Shown here one piece after another: positions 1 through 6,099 of a stretch of 6,099 nt of DNA (the stretch's first letter is position 1; each line of letters starts with the position of its first letter). A program made the position numbers and the translations under genes. The stretch lies in the NCBI GenBank assembly GCA_026705105.1, contig JAPPBK010000342.1, positions 1 to 6,099 on the forward strand. The letters run 5' to 3'. The notes beneath the pieces were generated by a model. The model was not told where the DNA came from. It was given only the letters and a program-made list of their open reading frames with translations, and made no database searches. Origin of the DNA: Chloroflexota bacterium (lineage in GTDB: Bacteria; Chloroflexota; Dehalococcoidia; Bin125).

Positions 1-583
1 ACTTGAGCCGCTCGTCCCGCTTCGCGTCGCGGCTATCCATGACGAAGCGGTAGGCCTTGGCCAGCGCGGCCGGGCCGAGGAAGTTCTCGTCGACCGCCGC
101 AACGGTGCAGTCGGAGTAGCAGGCGCCGCAGTGGATGCAGGTCGAGGCGTGCGACCAATGATCGAACTCCTCGACCCGTTGGCGGTACTCGCGCTCTGGG
201 GGTTCCTGGTCTTCGTACGGTTCCAGCCAGGTCTCGGCGCGCTCGAACTGGTGCAGGAACTTCTCCACGTCGACGACGAGGTCCTTGACCACGTGCTGAT
301 TGCCCTGTGGACCCACCCGGATCGGGTCGCCGCGTTCGGCGGCGGCGTCGACCTGGGTCTGGCAAGAGAGCATCGACTGCCCGTTGACCTTCATCGCGCA
401 GGAGCCGCAGATCGCGTGGCGGCAGGACATGCGGAAGGAAAGCGTGCCGTCCTGCTCCCACTTGATTGCGTTGAGGCTGTCGAGCACCGTCTGTCCGGGC
501 TGGACGTCGACGTTGAACGACTCCTCGTAGGACTCGTCGGTGTCGGGGTTGTAGCGCTGAATGATGAATTCCTGCTGTGCCAT
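1..583 (-). CDS. sdhB: Succinate dehydrogenase/fumarate reductase iron-sulfur subunit, partial (C-terminus off the left edge)
   Basis: This subunit passes electrons from the flavoprotein through [2Fe-2S], [4Fe-4S] and [3Fe-4S] clusters to quinone, as part of respiratory complex II on the inner face of the cytoplasmic membrane. About 194 codons are present of a usual 240-250. The N-terminal ferredoxin-like domain shows the [2Fe-2S] ligands C54, C59, C62 and C74 (SCRHAICGSC, then MLSC). The second domain shows C149, C152, C155 and C159 (CIHCGACYSDC), the first ligands of the two cubane-type clusters; the last three cysteines would lie beyond position 1. A Frd/Sdh-type block FLGPAALAKAYRF follows. 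The ATG at 583 was chosen because MAQQEFIIQRYNP matches the family start; only a weak AGG precedes it. The gene lies 46 nt after sdhA and surely shares its transcript. Residue 160, normally Pro after the fourth cysteine, is Thr, and the quinone-site Trp seen in E. coli SdhB is missing. Sdh versus Frd direction cannot be told from sequence. Confidence 0.96.
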   Translation of the reverse strand, partial: MAQQEFIIQRYNPDTDESYEESFNVDVQPGQTVLDSLNAIKWEQDGTLSFRMSCRHAICGSCAMKVNGQSMLSCQTQVDAAAERGDPIRVGPQGNQHVVKDLVVDVEKFLHQFERAETWLEPYEDQEPPEREYRQRVEEFDHWSHASTCIHCGACYSDCTVAAVDENFLGPAALAKAYRFVMDSRDAKRDERLK

Positions 584-629
584 GAGTCTGCGCCTGTTCG
601 TTGCTCTGGATGCGCGCGGCTGGGAATCG

Positions 630-2369
<1,740 letters not shown>

Positions 2370-2377
2370 CGTGCTGT

Positions 2378-2382
2378 CTCCC
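2378..2382 (-). promoter_or_regulatory. Ribosome binding site of sdhA
   Basis: On the minus strand GGGAG lies 8 nt before the ATG at 2369. It decides the sdhA start within an open frame that would otherwise extend 159 codons further upstream. In the 80-bp gap between the NUDIX stop (2450) and this start I found no convincing -35/-10 pair, so it is unclear whether sdhA has its own promoter here. Confidence 0.8.
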
Positions 2383-2449
2383 GCTCTGGATTGCCTGCCC
2401 AGTGTCGCACCAATCGCCATTGCGCGGTAGTCGTGTAGGGGGCGAACGG

Positions 2450-3043
2450 CTACTCCTGGCCGCGATAGTGGCGCACGATCTTGCGGCCCAGGGGTCCGAC
2501 CGCCTCGAGCGCCAAGTATTGAATCAGGATCACCGACTTGGCGTCGATAATCTGTCCTGCTTCGACCAGATCGATCGCCTCGCCGAGCGGCTTCCACTCG
2601 ACGATCAGTTCTTCGTCCTCGTCCGCTTCCAGAGGGGACTCGACGCAGTCCCGGGCGATGAACCCGTGCAGGAACTCGTCGGCGAACCCCGGCGCGACGA
2701 AGAAACCGCGCGCGTGGTCGAGCCGGCCCGGATCGAGACCGACCTCCTCGCGCAGCTCGCGCCTCGCCGTCTGCTCCGGCGTTTCGCCCGGATCGATCCG
2801 TCCAGCCGGGAGTTCGAGTAGCGGGCGACCGGTCGGATGTCGCCACTGGCGGACGAAGGCGATGTTGCCGTCGTCGCGGATTGCGAGAACGACGACGGCG
2901 TCGGGATGCTCAACGACCTCCCGTTGCGTACGCCGCCCGTCGGCCATCGCCACCTCGTCGACGCGGACTTTGATTCGTCTGCCTTCGAAGACACGCTGGG
3001 AGGACAGCACGGATTCCTTCAAGGAGTCGTGTGACGTTGCCAT
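2450..3043 (-). CDS. NUDIX hydrolase, ADP-ribose pyrophosphatase type
   Basis: Probably hydrolyses ADP-ribose (or a related nucleoside diphosphate sugar) to AMP and ribose 5-phosphate, a cytosolic house-cleaning reaction in NAD turnover. The 197-residue protein carries a perfect NUDIX box, G-x5-E-x7-REUxEExGU, at residues 81-103 (GRIDPGE ... RELREEVGL), with the metal-binding glutamates in RELREE. It is preceded by LLELPAG, typical of ADP-ribose pyrophosphatases, and P118 in APGFADE lies about 15 residues after the box, where that subfamily has its marker proline. An N-terminal beta domain (about 14-46, RVFEGRRIKVRVDEV) fits the dimerising domain of this group. The ATG at 3043 gives the normal length; GAGG lies just upstream at rather short spacing (3 nt). 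The gene sits between the hairpin repeat and sdhA, in the same direction as both neighbours, and no promoter was recognised. Substrate is inferred from motifs; other ADP-sugars or oxidised nucleotides are possible. Confidence 0.93.
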   Translation of the reverse strand: MATSHDSLKESVLSSQRVFEGRRIKVRVDEVAMADGRRTQREVVEHPDAVVVLAIRDDGNIAFVRQWRHPTGRPLLELPAGRIDPGETPEQTARRELREEVGLDPGRLDHARGFFVAPGFADEFLHGFIARDCVESPLEADEDEELIVEWKPLGEAIDLVEAGQIIDAKSVILIQYLALEAVGPLGRKIVRHYRGQE

Positions 3044-3101
3044 TGCCCTCGCTCTCTTCTCAGGGCGGCATCCAGTGTCGGCTGACTCGTCTGAGCCCCC
3101 T

Positions 3102-3158
3102 CTGCCCCCCGCCTACGCGGGGGCAGGCTTTCGGCACCTCCCCCCGCGTAGCGGGGAG
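3102..3158. repeat. Paired inverted GC-rich hairpin units (REP/BIME-like)
   Basis: Unit A (3102-3126) pairs CTG+CCCCCGC with GCGGGGG+CAG around the loop CTAC (3113-3116), with one unpaired C at 3105. Unit B (3138-3158) has the core CCCCGC-GTA-GCGGGG (3142-3156) plus outer CT/AG pairs. B read on the minus strand resembles A read on the plus strand, so these look like two inverted copies. In addition 3113-3123 and 3141-3151 are perfect 11-bp inverted repeats 17 nt apart, so one larger hairpin can replace the two small ones. It fills most of the gap between the GNAT stop and the NUDIX gene. No U-run follows on either strand, so a canonical rho-independent terminator is unlikely. The REP/BIME assignment is inference from layout; copy number in the genome is unknown. 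Confidence 0.72.
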
Positions 3159-3171
3159 AGCGGGGATCCGA

Positions 3172-3765
3172 TCACGAGTTGAGCCTGTCGCGGAGATCGA
3201 TGGTGACCGCGATCTCATCGCAGGCGTTGTACTTGGGACAGCGGAAGCACTCGTTCCAGACCTTGCGCGGAAAGGCGGAGACGCCAGAGATGCGGAAGCC
3301 GAGGCGTTCGAAGAAGGCGGGAGTGGTTGTGAGTGCGAACACCGTCTTGAGGCCGAGGTCGACGGCTTCCTCGAGGCAGGCGTCAACAACGATGCGGCCC
3401 AGCCCCCGACCCTGCGTGCCTGGATCGACAACGAGTGACTTGATCTCGGCCAGGTCGCGCCACTCGACGTGCAGCGCGCCGGCGGCGAGCAGCTTGCGGC
3501 CGTTCGGGTCTCGGACCACGACGAAATCGCGGATCGTCTCGTAGATCTCGCCTTCGGTGCGGGGCAGCACGTCGCCGGTCGTCTCGAACCAGTACTGGAT
3601 CAGGCGGTGAATCTCCGGCGCGTCGCCGATCAGCGCCCGTTCGGCCACCAGCGGTTCGGCGACGGCGATGTCGTCGCCCGGCTTGCGTTCTTCGAGCGCG
3701 TGGACTTCAGAGGCTCGCTGGCGGATGGTCGCTGCCGGTGACGGCCCAACAGTCTCTGAGGTCAT
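3172..3765 (-). CDS. GNAT family N-acetyltransferase, ArgA-like (putative amino-acid N-acetyltransferase)
   Basis: A 197-residue acetyl-CoA-dependent acetyltransferase. The GNAT fold spans about residues 40-190; the acetyl-CoA pyrophosphate loop is QGRGLG (118-123) within IKSLVVDPGTQGRGLG, matching the Q/R-x-x-G-x-G/A motif, and FFERLGFR (151-158) is the usual last GNAT block. The tail KVWNECFRCPKYNACDE (168-184), with C173, C176 and C182, is what I recall from short ArgA-like proteins annotated as N-acetylglutamate synthase, which start arginine synthesis; substrate remains inferred. The ATG at 3765 overlaps the recN stop (ATGA), which supports this start and translational coupling. It gives an unusual, polar 40-residue N-terminal extension; a GTG at 3648 would give a more typical 158 residues but has no visible ribosome binding site. 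No other arginine genes are in the window. Confidence 0.88.
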   Translation of the reverse strand: MTSETVGPSPAATIRQRASEVHALEERKPGDDIAVAEPLVAERALIGDAPEIHRLIQYWFETTGDVLPRTEGEIYETIRDFVVVRDPNGRKLLAAGALHVEWRDLAEIKSLVVDPGTQGRGLGRIVVDACLEEAVDLGLKTVFALTTTPAFFERLGFRISGVSAFPRKVWNECFRCPKYNACDEIAVTIDLRDRLNS

Positions 3766-5477
3766 GAGGCGACCGCCGCGTGCAACAGGTCGGCGGCGCT
3801 GGCTCGATTGGCCTCGCTGACGCCGCCGAGCATGTCGGCCAGCTCGATCACGCGCTCATGCTCGGACAGCAGCCGGACCTCAACGCTGGTGCGCCCCGCC
3901 TCGGACGACTTGGCCACCGTGACATGGCGCTCCGCGTGGGCCGCGACCTGGGGCAGATGGGTAATGCACACAACCTGACGATGCCTTCCCAGGCGAGCCA
4001 GGCGCTCGCCGATCATCCCGCCGCTGCGTCCGCCGAGTCCGACATCGACTTCATCGAAGACCATCAGCGGCACCACATCACTTTCGCCCAGGACGGCCTT
4101 GATTGCCAGTGTCAGTCTTGCCGTTTCGCCGCCCGATGCAACTCGCTGGATCGGGCGAAGGGGCGCGTCGGGATTGAACGAGACCATGAGCTGAACCAGG
4201 TCGATGCCCGTCTGGTCAAATCCTACGCCGATGCCGTCCACATGCAGCACTCGTCCCTCTGCGGAAGCCGGAATGGGAGCAATCTCGAACTCAATCCTCG
4301 CGTCGGACAGGCGCAACGACTCGCACTCGGCTGCGACGCCGGTCTCAAGCCGTTCGGCTGCGGCGCGGCGCTGACTACTGAGTTCGGAGGCGGCGTCGGC
4401 GAGGTCCACGGCGAGCTGTTCCGCCTCGGCGGCGAGCGCGCCACTGTCGGCCGCTTCCCGTTCGAGACGGCTCGCCTCCGACTCGGCCTGCTCGCCGTAG
4501 GCGATCACTTCCTCGATCGTGTCGCCCCAACGCCGCTTCACCTCGGCAAGCAGCGCGACTCGCGACTCCACGGTCTCAAGGCTCGCGGGATCGAGCTCAA
4601 TCTCATCGGCGTACGAGCGCAGCGAGCGGATCGCGTCCGCGACCTGTTCGGCGGCCTGCTCGACCGTGTCGGCGATTGGCGCGGCCGATTCGTCGATGGC
4701 GGCTAGTCGACGGACTGCGTCGACGGCATTGCTGAGCGCGTCGCTTTCGAGAGCCTCGCGCGCAGTCTGCGCATCGCCGGCGAGCGCCTGCGCGTTGACC
4801 ATACGTTGGTGTTGGGTCTGGAGGATGGCGTCCTCGCCAGGCACAAGGTTGGCAGCGGCAATCTCTTCGGCCTCGTGGCGCAGCAGCGCAATCCGCCGGG
4901 CTCGCTCGCGACCCTGCAGACTCAGATCGGCGATGCGCTGATCGAGCATCTTGAGCTTGCGCGCCATGGCGGAGACGGCGTCGCGTTGATGTTCGACGCC
5001 GGCGTAGCGATCCAGCAGGGCGAGTTGCTCCTGAGGACGCAAGAGGGAGAGGTGCTCCCGCTGACCGTGAATGTCGGCGAGGAGTGGCGAGAGCTCGCGC
5101 AACAGCGGTGTCGTAGCGGCGCGGTCGTTGACGCGCAGGCGTCCACTCAGCCGTCTGCCGCCAGGCTGCGGTCGGCCAACACTGCGGCGGATGATCAGTT
5201 CGTCCTCGAAGGGGATGCCGGCATCGTCGAGCGCTCGCGCGACTCGGTGTCGCACATCGCTGCCCGAAAGGTCGAAGATTGCCTCCACCTCCGCAAGTTC
5301 GGCGCCGGGACGGATCATTTCCGCATCGGCCGGGGCGCCGAGCGCGAACGCGAGCGCGCTGATCAATACGCTCTTGCCCGCTCCGGTCTCGCCCGTAATC
5401 ACGGTGAAGCCGCCGCCGAGTTCGAGGTCTACCTGTTCGGCCAGTGCAAAGTCACGTAGATGCAGCTCGGTCAGCAC
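3762..5477 (-). CDS. recN: DNA repair protein RecN (SMC-like ATPase)
   Basis: RecN is a cytosolic SMC-type ATPase that acts early in recombinational repair of double-strand breaks. The 571-residue product has the family's normal length and all ATPase elements: Walker A GETGAGKS (29-36), the HGQ block at 137-139, the ABC signature ASGGE (447-451), Walker B LMVFDEVD (471-478), and the switch region THLPQVAAH (506-514). Between them, about residues 160-375, lies an Ala/Glu/Arg-rich coiled coil. The start is GTG at 5477: it gives the classic N-terminus MLTELHLRDFAL and has AAGGGG 7 nt upstream. The stop overlaps the next gene's ATG by 4 nt. A likely promoter and LexA-type operator lie 50-95 nt upstream, so damage induction is likely, as known for recN in several bacteria. 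nadK next door upstream is a common arrangement. Nothing is truncated or missing. Confidence 0.98.
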   Translation of the reverse strand: MLTELHLRDFALAEQVDLELGGGFTVITGETGAGKSVLISALAFALGAPADAEMIRPGAELAEVEAIFDLSGSDVRHRVARALDDAGIPFEDELIIRRSVGRPQPGGRRLSGRLRVNDRAATTPLLRELSPLLADIHGQREHLSLLRPQEQLALLDRYAGVEHQRDAVSAMARKLKMLDQRIADLSLQGRERARRIALLRHEAEEIAAANLVPGEDAILQTQHQRMVNAQALAGDAQTAREALESDALSNAVDAVRRLAAIDESAAPIADTVEQAAEQVADAIRSLRSYADEIELDPASLETVESRVALLAEVKRRWGDTIEEVIAYGEQAESEASRLEREAADSGALAAEAEQLAVDLADAASELSSQRRAAAERLETGVAAECESLRLSDARIEFEIAPIPASAEGRVLHVDGIGVGFDQTGIDLVQLMVSFNPDAPLRPIQRVASGGETARLTLAIKAVLGESDVVPLMVFDEVDVGLGGRSGGMIGERLARLGRHRQVVCITHLPQVAAHAERHVTVAKSSEAGRTSVEVRLLSEHERVIELADMLGGVSEANRASAADLLHAAVAS

Positions 5478-5484
5478 CGTGCGA

Positions 5485-5490
5485 CCCCTT
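5485..5490 (-). promoter_or_regulatory. Ribosome binding site of recN
   Basis: On the minus strand AAGGGG lies 7 nt before the GTG at 5477. This spacing supports use of GTG as the recN start, in agreement with the family N-terminus. Confidence 0.75.
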
Positions 5491-5528
5491 CAATCCCCTG
5501 GCGACGCCTCGCGGCGTGCATCGCACTT

Positions 5529-5542
5529 CGAGCGTATGTTCA
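5529..5542. promoter_or_regulatory. Candidate LexA (SOS) operator of recN
   Basis: The minus strand reads TGAACATACGCTCG. Against the Gram-positive LexA/DinR consensus CGAACRNRYGTTCG it matches 12 of 14 positions: the left half-site GAAC is intact and the right half has C for one T, and the outer base differs on the left. It touches the candidate -10 element (5542-5547) and covers the predicted transcription start, the position where a repressor would block initiation. recN is a classic SOS gene, so site and neighbour agree. Whether this organism has LexA cannot be seen here. Confidence 0.68.
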
Positions 5543-5570
5543 TATTAGCGGCCGCCGCGCGACCGGTCAG
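5542..5570 (-). promoter_or_regulatory. Candidate sigma70-type promoter of recN
   Basis: Minus strand: CTGACC (5570-5565) as -35, a 17-nt spacer, then TAATAT (5547-5542) as -10. Each hexamer matches 4 of 6 consensus bases. The -10 lies in a small AT-rich island inside very GC-rich DNA, which makes it stand out. Initiation would fall near 5535, giving a leader of roughly 57 nt before the recN GTG. It separates recN from nadK, which ends at 5608. Confidence 0.55.
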
Positions 5571-5607
5571 CCGCGGCGTTTCCAATCGAGGCATTCATGG
5601 TCAAGAA

Positions 5608-6099
5608 CTATGACGGGTCGGCGTCGGTGGCGTCAAAAGCCTCGACGCCGGTGCGCGACACGGCCTCCATGCGGCGCTCGTCCAGCCAGGCCAGCCGCCG
5701 TCCGAGCTGGGCGAAGAACGAGCGCTCGCCGAATCGCACCAGCCGGGCCAGGGACTTGCTGAGGTGAATCACGGCCCCGCCGCCCGGTTGGAGGGGATAC
5801 GGCCGCTGACCGTCGACCGAAAGCGACCCCGGGTGCTCGCGGCCCAGGCGCAGTTCGATCTGTGCATCGGAGGGCAACACCATTGGCGCAGCCTGTGCCA
5901 GGTGGGGGGCGACCGGGGTCAAGACGACGCTGCGGGCCTGCGGGTGCAGAATCGGGCCGCCGGCGGAAAGCGAGTAGCCGGTGCTGCCCGTCGCCGACGC
6001 GACCACGACTGCATCGGCGCGCACGACGCCGACCAGGTCGTCGTTGACCCAGACCGCGATGTAGGCGGGCTGTCCGAGACCTAATCCCTGAACGCCTCT
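5608..6099 (-). CDS. nadK: NAD kinase, partial (N-terminus off the right edge)
   Basis: NAD kinase phosphorylates NAD to NADP using ATP or polyphosphate and is the only route to NADP in most bacteria; it is cytosolic. The window holds the last 163 codons of about 280-300; the frame is open to the right edge, and the N-terminal GGDGT substrate motif is outside. Seen in the fragment: DAVVVASATGSTGYSLSAGGP (about 29-49), the family's second signature (usually TPTGSTAYSLSAGGP), followed by ILHP; LTPVAPH (60-66) and PMVLP (72-76), matching the usual LTPICPH and PIVLP; and SVDGQ (94-98). A GTG at 6024 could pass for a start but lies inside the conserved domain, so it is not one. The tail after about 140 is variable and ends in DADPS. 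recN follows after 130 bp with its own candidate promoter. The Ser-Ala in place of Thr-Pro in the signature is a mild variation. Confidence 0.95.
   Translation of the reverse strand, partial: RGVQGLGLGQPAYIAVWVNDDLVGVVRADAVVVASATGSTGYSLSAGGPILHPQARSVVLTPVAPHLAQAAPMVLPSDAQIELRLGREHPGSLSVDGQRPYPLQPGGGAVIHLSKSLARLVRFGERSFFAQLGRRLAWLDERRMEAVSRTGVEAFDATDADPS

Noticed and set aside
2370..2846. An N-terminal extension of SdhA by 159 codons
   Set aside because: The extension overlaps the NUDIX gene out of frame, is Arg/Gly-rich with no domain, and the ATG at 2369 has a good ribosome binding site and the family start.
3102..3158. A rho-independent terminator after the GNAT gene
   Set aside because: Strong stems are present but no U-run follows on the minus-strand transcript; a repeat element is the better description.
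3780..4706. A 308-codon open frame on the plus strand opposite recN
   Set aside because: Antisense to a complete, well-supported recN; composition is that of a shadow frame with no family motifs.
5545..5598. A 17-codon open frame (MNASIGNAAADRSRGGR) between nadK and recN on the minus strand
   Set aside because: Very short, no visible ribosome binding site, and its stop lies in the -10 element of the recN promoter, so it would not be on the recN mRNA.
5599..5604. TTGACC right after the nadK stop as a -35 box
   Set aside because: Five of six consensus bases match, but no acceptable -10 lies 16-19 nt downstream; the CTGACC/TAATAT pair is better.
5608..6024. A short complete NAD kinase-like gene starting at the GTG at 6024
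   Set aside because: The frame remains open with NadK-like sequence to the window edge and this GTG is within the conserved domain; the gene is simply cut by the window.

Overview
This 6.1 kb window comes from a GC-rich bacterial chromosome. It is an ordinary-looking housekeeping stretch in which every gene I can support lies on the minus strand. In transcription order (right to left) the genes are: the C-terminal part of NAD kinase (nadK, running off the right edge), DNA-repair ATPase recN, a small ArgA-like GNAT acetyltransferase, a NUDIX hydrolase of the ADP-ribose pyrophosphatase type, the succinate dehydrogenase/fumarate reductase flavoprotein (sdhA), and its iron-sulfur subunit (sdhB, running off the left edge). 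Long plus-strand open frames opposite sdhA and recN are high-GC shadows.

The organism cannot be fixed from this window. The nadK-recN neighbourhood, a Gram-positive-type LexA (SOS) box in front of recN, high GC and the Sdh sequence style together suggest a Terrabacteria lineage. Chloroflexota (Thermomicrobia/SAR202-like) is my best guess, Actinobacteriota the main alternative; this is inference.

Right part (3172-6099): nadK ends at 5608. A 130-bp gap follows, holding a plausible sigma70-type promoter and a 14-bp near-palindrome that matches 12 of 14 positions of the Gram-positive SOS box, placed over the -10 end and the likely transcription start. recN starts with GTG behind a good ribosome binding site, and its stop codon overlaps the ATG of the GNAT gene (ATGA), so the acetyltransferase is probably translationally coupled to recN and may share its damage control.

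Middle (2370-3171): the 128-bp gap after the GNAT gene contains a pair of inverted, GC-rich hairpin units (REP/BIME-like) that can also fold into one longer hairpin. The NUDIX gene follows, then an 80-bp gap with a clear ribosome binding site for sdhA.

Left part (1-2369): sdhA is complete, with all expected flavin and catalytic residues. sdhB is partial, with intact [2Fe-2S] ligands and the first group of cubane-cluster cysteines. No membrane-anchor gene (sdhC/sdhD) lies upstream of sdhA, so anchors must be downstream of sdhB or elsewhere. I see no mobile element, CRISPR array, RNA gene or obviously novel multi-gene system; the most interesting signals are the recN operator and the paired hairpin repeat.
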